Shown piece after piece: positions 20,312 through 29,231 of a stretch of DNA of 64,000 nt. A model generated the notes under the pieces. That model ran no database searches. It was not told where the DNA came from and was given only the letters and a program-made list of their open reading frames with translations. Positions within the stretch are counted from its first letter, which is position 1. Every line of letters begins with the position of its first letter. The position numbers and the translations under genes are program-made. The DNA is from Pseudoduganella umbonata. Its GTDB lineage: Bacteria; Pseudomonadota; Gammaproteobacteria; Burkholderiales; Burkholderiaceae_D. The stretch lies in contig NZ_JACHXS010000008.1 of NCBI RefSeq assembly GCF_014192225.1, forward strand, positions 62,001 through 126,000, read 5' to 3'.

Positions 20312-22552
20312 TTATTGCGGCAGCGTGATCGCCTGGCCTCCGATGGTCAGCGTACGGCCCGTGCTGGTCGTCGTCAGGTAAGCCGGCGGCTTCTTGCAGC
20401 CAACGTCGAGCAGCATCAGGAACTCCGCCTTCGTGGCCGACGGCCGGGTGTAGGCAGCATGCGCCTCGTAAGTACCCGCCTTCGGCGCAGCGCCGGAGCG
20501 GGTCTCGAACGTCGTGCCCGAAGTCAGCGGCTGGATGCACAGCTTCTCGGTACCGTTGACGATGGTGGAGGTACCGTCGGCATTCCTGGTGATCGCCACC
20601 GGTGCGTGGAAATTCCACTCGAACTTGCGGGCGACGGCCGAAGTCAGCTTGTCGAGCACGACAATCTGGTCCTTGCCGCGCAGGTACCATACCTTGCGAA
20701 TCGCGCCGAGCAGTTGGCCGTCATACGCAGCGGTTGCGTCGCCTTCGACATAGTCGAGCGATGCAGTGGTCGAGAACGCGGTGATCTTGCCCTTGCGCCG
20801 CAGGTTCAGCACGTTGCCGCTGGTAGGCTGGCCCACACCGCCATCGAACGTGATCCCGTTGTGTGCCTTGGTCTCGCGGTACCAGGTCGACCACAGTGGC
20901 GAACCATAGTAGTCATACCAGCCGGTCTCCATCAGCAGGGTCTTGTTATTGCGCATCAGGACGATGGAGTTCTGATCCGCATGCGAGTGGTTATATGCGC
21001 CGTACGGGCTGGACTTGAAGTACAGCGACGTGCGTACCGGATTCCACAGATCGCTATGGATGGCGGCAAAACCGATGCTCGGGTACACGCCGCCATTGTA
21101 GGGCGCGTTCGCGTAAGGCGAGCGGGTGACCGGCAGCGGCGACGGTGCGAGCAGCAGCGTCAGCGCATCTTCGGTCCCACCGATATTGTTGAAGTACCAG
21201 CGCGATTCCGACGTTGCGACACGCGACACGAAAGCCTTCAGGATCGGCAGGTAGGGCTTGTCCTCATGGCCGTCGCCAAACACGTGCACCGGCTGGCCTG
21301 GCGGCAGGAACTGCGCGTAATACTTCGCCAACCCCTTCGCCCAAGGCTTCTCATACAGGTTCACACCGATCAGCTCGGTCAGCGGATCCCAGATCTTCAG
21401 CGCGCCGTCGGCCACGACCACGGCATACGCGGTACCCTGCGAATAGCCGCCTTCCGGACCGCTCCATGCAAACACCGAATGGATATACGCACGGGTCGAG
21501 AAATCGAACCATTCGCGCGCTTCCGGGAACTCGTTCAGCATCAGCGAGGCAACCAGCGCCAGGAAGCCGAGGTTGTTGCCGCCATGGGAATCGTACGGGA
21601 ACTGGTCCAGGCGGCCGTTATTGCCGGCCAGGTCGCCGTGCATGTCGATGCCGCGCAAGCGCACGACTTCGACCCAGCGCGCGCGGCGGGCACTATCAAG
21701 CTTGCCGTCGAGCAGGTCGATCGCCTTCGCCAGCGACAGTGCGATGATTCGCGTTCCCTGATCCTGGTTGATGAAGCTGGTCGGGCCGCTCGGGTTCAAT
21801 GCGGCCAGTTCGTCGCCGCGCTTGATCGCCTCGTTCAGATACGTCTGGTTCGGTACCAGCTTGTACAGCAGCGAAGCAGCTTCGAGCTGGTGCGTAGTAT
21901 TGTTGAGCCGGTTACGGATCTGCGACTGCTGCGATACGAACGCGGTAGTGTTGCTGCTGGAAGCCGTCAGCGGCCACAGGGAGTCGGACACCGGTTCCAG
22001 GATCGGAATGTGGCCGACCACGTCATTGGTCAGGGCTTTCACCGACGCACCGCGTTCGGCGATGCGCGCGGCGTTCCATTGGCTGTAAGGCTGGAAGCTT
22101 ACCGGCAGCATGCGTGGACGAGCACGCGAGGTAGCGCGTGTGCGCAGCACCGCGTTGTCCGGCACTTCGAACAGCGATGAGTTCGGGTTGATCACGAAGC
22201 TGCGCTCGGAGGACCACTCGGTAGGAGAATTGCTGGCCACCACGCGCCAGTAATAAGTACCGTCCTCGAGCTTGGCCGCCGGCAGGAACCAGTTGCGCGT
22301 CGAGGTATAGCGGACCGGCGTGCCCGCACCCTTGCGGATCTCGATCGTGTAAACGGTGGTCGCGGTCGCCTTGGGATGGCGCGACCACGTAAAGCTGGGA
22401 GGATTCTGCGCCTGCAGTGCAAACGACGTAGGCGCCGGTTGCACGGCGTCCAGCAAGGTGGACTGCGCCCAGTCGGCATGACTGGGCAGCGCAAATGCGG
22501 AGGCACAGGCCAGGACTACGACACGAATGATACGGAGGGGACGAAAAGACAT
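20312..22552 (-). CDS. Secreted DUF4962/heparinase II/III-family polysaccharide lyase-like protein
   Basis: A 746-residue exported protein: signal peptide to ~residue 26 (VVVLACASAFALPSHA), a fibronectin-like N-domain (SFTWSRHP, YYWRVVASNSPTEWSSERSF) as in DUF4962 proteins, an alpha/alpha-toroid (NTTHQLEAASLLYKLVP, FAWSGPEGGYSQGTAYA), and a heparinase II/III beta-sandwich with NHSHADQNSIVLMRNNKTLL and METGWYDYYGSPLWSTWYR. The asparagine/histidine/tyrosine set fits an alginate- or heparin-lyase fold. It probably cleaves or trims the uronate-containing exopolysaccharide in the periplasm. GGAG is 7 bp upstream of the ATG. A long AT-rich leader separates it from the Eps core. Confidence 0.88.
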   Translation of the reverse strand: MSFRPLRIIRVVVLACASAFALPSHADWAQSTLLDAVQPAPTSFALQAQNPPSFTWSRHPKATATTVYTIEIRKGAGTPVRYTSTRNWFLPAAKLEDGTYYWRVVASNSPTEWSSERSFVINPNSSLFEVPDNAVLRTRATSRARPRMLPVSFQPYSQWNAARIAERGASVKALTNDVVGHIPILEPVSDSLWPLTASSSNTTAFVSQQSQIRNRLNNTTHQLEAASLLYKLVPNQTYLNEAIKRGDELAALNPSGPTSFINQDQGTRIIALSLAKAIDLLDGKLDSARRARWVEVVRLRGIDMHGDLAGNNGRLDQFPYDSHGGNNLGFLALVASLMLNEFPEAREWFDFSTRAYIHSVFAWSGPEGGYSQGTAYAVVVADGALKIWDPLTELIGVNLYEKPWAKGLAKYYAQFLPPGQPVHVFGDGHEDKPYLPILKAFVSRVATSESRWYFNNIGGTEDALTLLLAPSPLPVTRSPYANAPYNGGVYPSIGFAAIHSDLWNPVRTSLYFKSSPYGAYNHSHADQNSIVLMRNNKTLLMETGWYDYYGSPLWSTWYRETKAHNGITFDGGVGQPTSGNVLNLRRKGKITAFSTTASLDYVEGDATAAYDGQLLGAIRKVWYLRGKDQIVVLDKLTSAVARKFEWNFHAPVAITRNADGTSTIVNGTEKLCIQPLTSGTTFETRSGAAPKAGTYEAHAAYTRPSATKAEFLMLLDVGCKKPPAYLTTTSTGRTLTIGGQAITLPQ

Positions 22553-22833
22553 TGAGTATCTCCAGACAGATGAGCCCAGCCAGTCTTTACATGCCCTGCC
22601 TCATCGTGGATGAGTATCGGTCGGGGCAATGCAGGAAATAAAGCAGGCGAGCAGCGAGAAAACTCAGTGTACATCATTCCGTACGGCAACGCGCATTTGT
22701 TACGCCACTTTTTAAAAATCGTGACGTATATCAGACGTAAATCAATGATAAACACATAATAGTCATGAGATTATTTTAATTTCCCTGTAAATAATCCCAA
22801 CTGATTGGCATTAGTTTAATTAACCCTATGCAA
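22553..22833 (-). promoter_or_regulatory. AT-rich regulatory gap upstream of the lyase gene, with sigma-54-like element
   Basis: A 281-bp gap far richer in A/T than its surroundings and without a gene. On the minus strand, TGGCGTAACAAATGC (22707 down to 22693) carries the GG-N10-GC pattern of a -24/-12 sigma-54 promoter, ~140 bp before the lyase ATG. Two bases deviate in TGGCAC and one in TTGC. No clear terminator for the upstream Wzy-like gene was seen. Confidence 0.4.
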
Positions 22834-24426
22834 TCAAACACTTACCAAATTACGAGAACCAGAACTTACGGTCTTCGACGCACGCCCCCGGGTCCATTTC
22901 AGATTACCAAACCTGGCGATCTGGATAATCGATGCCAATAGGAACATTACCAATAGTTGCGCAGTAGGTTCTTCGACAAGGGCTCGGAAATAAAGCAAGG
23001 TCATCAATGTAATGATCAGCATTGGCGTGCATGTTTCGAGAATCGCCTTTTGCTGCGGCGTGACATTGCTGGCTTTGGACGCCCGATGGCTCACCCACGC
23101 GGCGCTGATGATCATGCCTGTATACCCGATCGCTCCTACGATGCCGAACTCCCATAACAGGATTGCAATCACAGTCGCGTCGATGTGCAATGGCGCATAA
23201 CGTCTCGCAATCGTACCTGGACCGAAGACACCGCTTCCTTTGCTCGCTGCCGGACCATACCCAAGCACGCGACGGGGGATCGATGCCTGCGGATCCTGGA
23301 CCCAGAACGCGATGGAAGCAGCACGGCTGACTTCGCCGGTGCGGTAATCGATTTTCGTCGTGTCGAAGAAATATCCCCCGCGCGCTTCGAATTTCTCGGA
23401 AACCGTGTCGCCCTTCTCTGCGTCCTTGCCCCAATACAGGGCCGCATATACTGTCCAGGTCGCTGCCATGAAGGCACCGATAACGATACAGTAACCGACC
23501 ATTGCAAAAACGTTGCGCATGATGCGTTTGCGCAATACCCAGAACAGCGTGAACGGCACCCACACGAAAGCGGCCTTCACCTCGCCCAACAAGATGACGC
23601 CGACGCCGATGCCGACCAGCAGAGCAGTACGTTTCCCGCTCATCAGTCCCAGATTCCAGCGCGCCAACGCAAAAGTCATCATCGCGATCACGAACAGCAC
23701 CATGATCGCGCTGTTGCCACCGCCACCCGGCGTGCCGCCGAACGTGCCGACCATCGAATCCCAGTTACCGCCGGTATTGACAAACAGATGCTGATAAGCA
23801 AGAACGGGAAGTTGCAGTGCCGCGATGACGAGCATCAGGTTCCAGATCCGCTCGATCTGCGCATCCTCCCAGCGGAACCAGTAGAACGCCAGCATGACAC
23901 TGAACATCGGCAGGTAGCTCTTGATGCCAGAAACGATCTGCAGCGGCGGCGGCCGGTTCATCGCCACGGTTGCGGCAAAGCTGAGCAGGAACAGGCACGT
24001 GAAAAGAACGATGCTGTGGCCGAACGGTCCGGGCCGGATATCGCCGGGGCGGGTGGTACTGATCGTCCGTTTCATCAGGATGCTGATGAAGAACAGCATT
24101 GCCATCCCGACGGCGACCCAGGTTGCCGCCTTCATCCCGAAGAAATACAGCAGGGTACCCTGGATCAGGAAGGTCATCACGAACAGGCTCAGCAAGAGCC
24201 CATTCGAATTCACCAGGAAAAACAACAGCGTCGCAACCGTGCCGCCACCGATCATCATGACCAGCGTCAGCGATCCCAGCCCGCCAACCAGGCCGGTCAG
24301 CAAGGCCAGTAACAGGAAGGCCGCGATCAGTGCTGCCGGGACTCCTTTGCGTGCGACCACCCGATTGCTGCGTGCCCGCGCTGCAGGCTTGCGCTGCAGC
24401 CTGCTGAGATAAGACGCCAGTTTCAT
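22834..24426 (-). CDS. Wzy-like O-antigen/exopolysaccharide polymerase
   Basis: A 530-residue inner-membrane protein with ~11-12 transmembrane stretches and a periplasmic loop between residues ~315 and 410 (EKFEARGGYFFDTTKIDYRT, VLGYGPAASKGSGVFGPG), the layout of Wzy/WaaL-type polymerases. Its position directly after epsI, 20 bp away and on the same strand, fits polymerisation of repeat units of the XrtB-associated polysaccharide. Family assignment rests on topology and context because the family diverges strongly in sequence. Confidence 0.8.
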   Translation of the reverse strand: MKLASYLSRLQRKPAARARSNRVVARKGVPAALIAAFLLLALLTGLVGGLGSLTLVMMIGGGTVATLLFFLVNSNGLLLSLFVMTFLIQGTLLYFFGMKAATWVAVGMAMLFFISILMKRTISTTRPGDIRPGPFGHSIVLFTCLFLLSFAATVAMNRPPPLQIVSGIKSYLPMFSVMLAFYWFRWEDAQIERIWNLMLVIAALQLPVLAYQHLFVNTGGNWDSMVGTFGGTPGGGGNSAIMVLFVIAMMTFALARWNLGLMSGKRTALLVGIGVGVILLGEVKAAFVWVPFTLFWVLRKRIMRNVFAMVGYCIVIGAFMAATWTVYAALYWGKDAEKGDTVSEKFEARGGYFFDTTKIDYRTGEVSRAASIAFWVQDPQASIPRRVLGYGPAASKGSGVFGPGTIARRYAPLHIDATVIAILLWEFGIVGAIGYTGMIISAAWVSHRASKASNVTPQQKAILETCTPMLIITLMTLLYFRALVEEPTAQLLVMFLLASIIQIARFGNLKWTRGRASKTVSSGSRNLVSV

Positions 24427-24446
24427 TTACGTTCCAGGTTTGACGC

Positions 24447-25124
24447 TCAGCCGCCGATCAGACGCTTGCGGCCGGTCGCATCGAGCGAGGAAAGCATATC
24501 GGCGACGAATTTCTGTTGCAAAGCGTATGAGGCTGGCGCATCGGTCGAAATGTTGGAGACCCGCACCAGCATGCCATCGGGAATCGAACCGCTCAGGCCA
24601 TACTTCAGCTGCTGCAATTTCTGGCTCATGCCGGGCCGCGTGACCTGGTCACCCACTGTAATCCAGTAAGTAATGGGCTCGAAACGCGAACCGGCGCTGG
24701 CGTACAGGCGGCGTACTGCAATGTCGCCATAGGTGGTGGGCAACATGCCGTCCACCTGGTCCTTGACGTTGAAACCTTGCGCCGTATAGCAGGTTTCCGG
24801 CCTGTGCACGCCCAGCGTATCGCTCTGGTCGCCGCCATAGGCGATCGACAGCATGATGCGTTCGCCATTGCCGTTGATGTAGGTACGCGACAGCGTCTGG
24901 TTGTAGATCTTGTCCAGGCTTGCCTGGGTATCCGGGTCGACCTGCAGCGGGATGATGCTTTCGTCGACCCGCCAGTCGCCGAACTGCACCGGCACCGTCT
25001 GCGACAGCTCGAAGCGCGCCGCACGGTCCGCCAGCTTTACCGTCGGCGTCAACGCCTTCGTTACTGCGGCGGACGATACCATCATCGCGCCCATGACAAC
25101 GCTGATCATCAGGGACTTCTTCAT
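24447..25124 (-). CDS. epsI: Exosortase B-associated protein EpsI
   Basis: A 225-residue protein with an N-terminal hydrophobic anchor (MISVVMGAMMVSSAAVTKAL) and the EpsI-domain motifs FGDWRVDESIIPLQVDPD, YNQTLSRTYINGNGERIMLS and GVHRPETCYTAQGF. The H-R-P-E-x-C-Y signature is diagnostic. EpsI is found with exosortases, sometimes fused to them, and its exact activity is unproven. It overlaps xrtB by ATGA (25121-25124), so the two are translationally coupled. Confidence 0.93.
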   Translation of the reverse strand: MKKSLMISVVMGAMMVSSAAVTKALTPTVKLADRAARFELSQTVPVQFGDWRVDESIIPLQVDPDTQASLDKIYNQTLSRTYINGNGERIMLSIAYGGDQSDTLGVHRPETCYTAQGFNVKDQVDGMLPTTYGDIAVRRLYASAGSRFEPITYWITVGDQVTRPGMSQKLQQLKYGLSGSIPDGMLVRVSNISTDAPASYALQQKFVADMLSSLDATGRKRLIGG

Positions 25125-26026
25125 GCTTTTCCTCCGACCGGCGCCAACCCGTTACGACGCCGTACGATCCATTGAAGTAGGGAGTCGACACTCAGGATGA
25201 GTATCAGCGCCGTCACGAACAGCACCATGCCCGCAAATCCGTGCAGGAAGCCCTGCCCTGCGGCATCTCCCATGAAATAGGTCACCAGCGACAGCGTGAT
25301 GACCCGGATCACGTTGGCGGAGAACGAGATCGGCACGATCAGGATGGCCAGTACGATATTGCGGAAGGCCGACGAGTGCCGCACGACGTTCAGGTAGAAC
25401 AGTCCCAGCGCTTCCAATGTCAACAAGGTCTGCAGCCCGGCGCAGGCGTCCGCGACCAGCAGCTGGTATTGACCGATCTGCAGGATCACGCCGGAACGGG
25501 CGATCGGGAAGCCCAGCGCATACAGGATGTGTTCGGTGGCCCACGACACGGCCATCTTCATCGGCATCGTCAGCAGGCTGACGACACCGCCCGGCAGCGG
25601 GATCATGAACAGCATGAAGAAGAACGGGAACCACTGGGCCCGCAGGGCGCGCACGCCGAACTTGATCAGGATGATCGACATCAGCAGCAGGACGATCGAA
25701 CCGATTTCAAAGGCGTTGATCTGTTGCGAGCGGCCGAAGATGTACAGCAGCAAGCCGAACACGAACAGCGGCCAGCCGGCGGCCGAACCACTGTCGCCTT
25801 CGCTGGCACGCTCCATGTCCGGCCATTGGCGATACAGCAGCCAGAGCGAGAGCGCGAGGATGATGGGACCGTGCGCCTGCTCTTCGCTGGCCCACAAGCC
25901 GTTCATCAGCGAATACAGCGTAGGTACGAACAGTACCCCGAGTCCGAGCAGCAAAGGCCAGGTATCGGACAGCGCGGCGCGGGGCACGGCATCGTTACGC
26001 ATGGAAGGGGTGGCGATGGTATTCAT
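25121..26026 (-). CDS. xrtB: Exosortase B
   Basis: A 301-residue multi-spanning transpeptidase-like cysteine protease that processes PEP-CTERM proteins at the inner membrane. The catalytic residues are visible: Cys195 in VADACAGLQTLL, Arg241 in SANVIRVITL and His262 in GFLHGFAG. About eight hydrophobic segments surround them. The B class is inferred from the company of epsE/F/G/I/L. The ATG overlaps the epsG stop by one base (TAATG). The obvious nearby candidate cargo is the PEP-CTERM protein at 36352. Confidence 0.95.
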   Translation of the reverse strand: MNTIATPSMRNDAVPRAALSDTWPLLLGLGVLFVPTLYSLMNGLWASEEQAHGPIILALSLWLLYRQWPDMERASEGDSGSAAGWPLFVFGLLLYIFGRSQQINAFEIGSIVLLLMSIILIKFGVRALRAQWFPFFFMLFMIPLPGGVVSLLTMPMKMAVSWATEHILYALGFPIARSGVILQIGQYQLLVADACAGLQTLLTLEALGLFYLNVVRHSSAFRNIVLAILIVPISFSANVIRVITLSLVTYFMGDAAGQGFLHGFAGMVLFVTALILILSVDSLLQWIVRRRNGLAPVGGKA

Positions 26027-26913
26027 TAGAAATCGACGAGTACGGAGCCGACGACCTTCGCACCGGCCTGGGTGACCTGATCGGTGAAGATCGACACATT
26101 GTCGAGCGACGTGCTGTTCTTGCGCACGACCAGCAGGACACCGCCCGTGCGGGCCGCCAGCGGCAGCACGTCGGACGCGGTGGCGAATGCAGGCGCGTCG
26201 TACAGCACGATGTCGTGCGCCGCTTCCAGTTGCAGGTTCAGTGCGGAGAAGCCGCTGCGGCTGAGCAGTTCGAGCGGATTCGGCGGCAGCGTGCCGGCTG
26301 GCAGCACCGTCAGGGACAGCAGCGAGTCGATCTTCGTCGCGATGCTTGACTCGCCTCGTCCGGCCAGGATGTCGGACAACCCTTGGCGGCCCTTGATGTC
26401 GAACAGCTCATGCTGGACAGGGTTGCGCAGGTTGGCATCCACCAGCAAGGTATCTTCGCCCAGCTGGGAAAACACGACTGCCAGGTTGGCCGCGAACAGG
26501 CTGGTTCCGTCGCCCGGTTCCACGCCCATGATGGTGAGCGACTTGTGGCCGCGGGCGAACCAGCGCAACATCAGCTGGCTGCGCACCGCGCGCAGCATTT
26601 CGACCTGCGGGCTGAACGGTTGGAACGCTGCCACCAGGTGTGGCGACAGCTTGCTCTCGCCCGGCGTCAGGTACGGATAATCGAACTGGCGGGCGAGCAC
26701 CTGCTGGATATCGGCATCCGTGATCAGTCCCAGCCGCTGCGCCGCCTCGCCGAAGCGGATGCCCAATTCCTTTTGCATGCGCAGCACGCGCTCTGCGCTT
26801 TCCGGCGTGATCTTGCCGGATTCAAGCAACAGTGCGCCAATGCTCGAGTCGCCGGAATTAGGCTTGGCGGGAGCCGAATTGATGGGGAGTGGATGATTCA
26901 TGGCGTTATCCAT
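26026..26913 (-). CDS. epsG: Chain-length determinant 'tyrosine kinase' EpsG with altered Walker A
   Basis: A 295-residue cytoplasmic BY-kinase-type ATPase paired with EpsF. Residues ~25-82 form a small MshEN-like domain (IGALLLESGKITPESAERVL). The ATPase part has GVEPGDGTSLFAANLA (130-144), LLVDANLRNP and DIVLYDAPAFATASD. The Walker A lysine is Thr137 and the Walker A' second Asp is Asn161, and there is no C-terminal tyrosine cluster. ATP binding may therefore be weak or lost; the family already tolerates Arg here. It begins 12 bp after epsF. A Met at residue 5 is an alternative start. Confidence 0.92.
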   Translation of the reverse strand: MDNAMNHPLPINSAPAKPNSGDSSIGALLLESGKITPESAERVLRMQKELGIRFGEAAQRLGLITDADIQQVLARQFDYPYLTPGESKLSPHLVAAFQPFSPQVEMLRAVRSQLMLRWFARGHKSLTIMGVEPGDGTSLFAANLAVVFSQLGEDTLLVDANLRNPVQHELFDIKGRQGLSDILAGRGESSIATKIDSLLSLTVLPAGTLPPNPLELLSRSGFSALNLQLEAAHDIVLYDAPAFATASDVLPLAARTGGVLLVVRKNSTSLDNVSIFTDQVTQAGAKVVGSVLVDF

Positions 26914-26925
26914 TTCTGTGGACTG

Positions 26926-28332
26926 TCAATTCAGGCGCAGCTGGCGCGGGCCCGTCGGTTTGCCGAAGTTGAACCGCTTGCGCTTTGGTGGCGTCCAGTT
27001 GATCGCGCCGAGCATCGGCACCTCGGCCACGTCGGTGAGGTCGGTCTCGGAACGCACCCGGCGGTCGAACATCTCGGCCAGCATGCACAGGCCAATGCCC
27101 AGCAGCGTACCCAGGAACACCGACAGCGCCACGTTCAGCGTGACTTTCGGGCTGGCCGCCTCGAGCGGGGCCACGGCCGGGTTCAGGATCGCGACGTCGG
27201 TCTGGTCGGCCTGGCCTTCGATGCGCGTCTGCGACAGGCGCTGGGCTGCCATGTCGAAGGCGCGCTGGGCATTCTCGACGTCCTTGACCAGCACGTTCAT
27301 TTCGTCACGTGTACGGTTCAGTTCCAGTACCTTGGTTTTCTGCGCGTCGAGCGCTGCGCGGATTTCCGCCTCGCGCTGCGACAGCACCGAAGCGTTGTTG
27401 CCGACCGAGTTCTGCGTCAGGCGCAGGTTCGCGTTCAGCGTGGAACGCAGCTTCTCGACCTCGGCACGGGCACTCTGGTATTGAGGGTGGTTGGTGCTGA
27501 GTCGCTGGCCCAGTTCAGCCAGTTTCGATTCGGCTGCCGCCAGGGTTACGCGCGAATTCTGGACCAGCGGGCTGTTGCTGACGTCCGGCGATTCCCCGCC
27601 GCGGCCCTGCGCCACCGATCCGCGCGAGCGAGCTTCCATCGCCATGGTCTGTGCCGCGACCAATTGGCTCGACAGATCGTTCAGGCGCGCCGATTCGACG
27701 TCCAGGCGGTTGTCGACGCTGACGATACCGTGTTCCTGCTGGTACTTCGACAGGCGGCTCTGCGCGACCTCCAGGTTATCGCGCAGCAGTTTCGATTGCT
27801 CGACGAAGTAGCTGGACGCCTTTTTCATCGGATCCGACTTCAGCTGGACGCTGATGCGCTGGTATTCCTCGGCGAACGCATTCGCCACGGCAGCAGCGAA
27901 TTGCGGATCGGAGCCCTGGAAGCTGATGCCCACCACGCTGCTCTCGCGCGATGGCTCGACTTCGAGCTTGCGCAGCAGCAGGTCGGCCAGCCAGTCGCGC
28001 ACGGTGCCGCGGCCCTGCGTGGCTTCCGCGAACTGGGCCTGGACCGCCGGGCTCTCCGCCAGGCGCAGACGCTCGACCACGCGCTGCGCAACGTTCTTGC
28101 TGCTGATGATGTCGATCTGCGTTGCCATGTAACCAGGCATCAGCGTGCCCGGCATCGCCAGGCCCGTCAGGGTATCGATGCCTTTGGAATTGAGCACAAT
28201 GGTGCTCGTTGCCTTATAACTCTTGGGCAACATCAAGCTGACCACGACGGTCGCGAGCACCGTTACGGCCAGGGTCAGCAGCGCAATTTTCTTGCGTGCA
28301 TTGAGGATCAATAAAAATTGCGCGAAATTCAT
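26926..28332 (-). CDS. epsF: Chain-length determinant protein EpsF (Wzz/PCP type)
   Basis: A 468-residue polysaccharide co-polymerase of the inner membrane. An N-terminal TM (IALLTLAVTVLATVVVSLML) is followed by the Wzz motif KSYKATSTIVLNSKG, a long periplasmic coiled coil (~170-370), and a C-terminal TM with proline-rich entry (LEAASPKVTLNVALSVFLGT). The cytosolic tail is short and basic. GGAGAGAG precedes the ATG by ~7 bp. It pairs with EpsG downstream and EpsE upstream to set chain length and couple polymerisation to export. Confidence 0.94.
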   Translation of the reverse strand: MNFAQFLLILNARKKIALLTLAVTVLATVVVSLMLPKSYKATSTIVLNSKGIDTLTGLAMPGTLMPGYMATQIDIISSKNVAQRVVERLRLAESPAVQAQFAEATQGRGTVRDWLADLLLRKLEVEPSRESSVVGISFQGSDPQFAAAVANAFAEEYQRISVQLKSDPMKKASSYFVEQSKLLRDNLEVAQSRLSKYQQEHGIVSVDNRLDVESARLNDLSSQLVAAQTMAMEARSRGSVAQGRGGESPDVSNSPLVQNSRVTLAAAESKLAELGQRLSTNHPQYQSARAEVEKLRSTLNANLRLTQNSVGNNASVLSQREAEIRAALDAQKTKVLELNRTRDEMNVLVKDVENAQRAFDMAAQRLSQTRIEGQADQTDVAILNPAVAPLEAASPKVTLNVALSVFLGTLLGIGLCMLAEMFDRRVRSETDLTDVAEVPMLGAINWTPPKRKRFNFGKPTGPRQLRLN

Positions 28333-28387
28333 AATAGTGCTCTCTCCGGAACCAGGCCGCCGTTATGCCAGCGGCCCAGGGATGCAA

Positions 28388-29176
28388 TCAGAACCAGCTT
28401 TCCTTGACGTAGACAACGTCATCCACTTGAAGCAGGTCGTCGTGCTTGACCTGGACGATCTGTTCCTTGCCATCGGCGCCGCGGCGCTTGACCCGGATAC
28501 CCCGCTCGGTACCGCGAGGGGACAGGCCGCCGCCAACCGCCAGTGCCTGGATGACCGTCATCTGGCGCTCGAGGCGGAAGGCGCCCGGGCGCTGTACTTC
28601 ACCGTAGATATAGAAGCGCGGCGAACGCTCCGCGTACAGGATGTCGTTTGCTTCCAGGTCGAGATCCTTCGACAGTTCGCCGGTACGCACCATCTCCACC
28701 ACGTCGATGATGGTCTTGGTGACCTGGCCATCGCGTTTGCGGATCAGGCTGATGGTGTCGCCGCCATCGGGGCCGAAGCCGCCGGCCAGCGCGAGCAGGT
28801 CCATGACGCTGCGCTTGCCTTCGAGCGGGAAACGGCCTGGACGGTTAACCTGGCCCAGCACCGACACTTGCCGGCTCTGGATCTGCGAAACCACCAGGTT
28901 GACCTGCGGCTTTTTCAGGAAGCCGCCGCTTTCCAGCAGGCCGGCGATCTTGCGCTCGGCAGCGGCCGAGTTCAGCCCGTTGATGTCGACCTGGCCGACC
29001 AGCGGGAAGGTAATCGTACCGGTTTCGCTGACGCGGGTTTCAATGGCGAGATCCGGGTTGCCATACACGGAGATCTTGACGATATCGCCCGGCCCCAGGG
29101 TGAAGTCTGCTGCGCCTGCCCAGCCCATTACCAGGCTCAGCAACGCTCCCATCATCCATTTCTGCAGTGATTTCAT
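28388..29176 (-). CDS. epsE: Polysaccharide export protein EpsE (Wza/OPX type)
   Basis: A 262-residue OPX protein: a signal peptide (MKSLQKWMMGALLSLVMGWAGA), then the Poly_export domain TLGPGDIVKISVYGNPDL and two SLBB domains (VSVLGQVNRPGRFPLEGK; FYIYGEVQRPGAFRLER). No lipobox cysteine is seen at the cleavage site, unlike Wza. It forms part of the periplasmic/outer-membrane export conduit with EpsL and EpsF. It follows epsD by 55 bp. Confidence 0.94.
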   Translation of the reverse strand: MKSLQKWMMGALLSLVMGWAGAADFTLGPGDIVKISVYGNPDLAIETRVSETGTITFPLVGQVDINGLNSAAAERKIAGLLESGGFLKKPQVNLVVSQIQSRQVSVLGQVNRPGRFPLEGKRSVMDLLALAGGFGPDGGDTISLIRKRDGQVTKTIIDVVEMVRTGELSKDLDLEANDILYAERSPRFYIYGEVQRPGAFRLERQMTVIQALAVGGGLSPRGTERGIRVKRRGADGKEQIVQVKHDDLLQVDDVVYVKESWF

Positions 29177-29231
29177 AGTTAAGCTTCTTTCTTAGTTCCA
29201 ACAGCGGTTAAACATCGCGCAGCGCAAAGGC

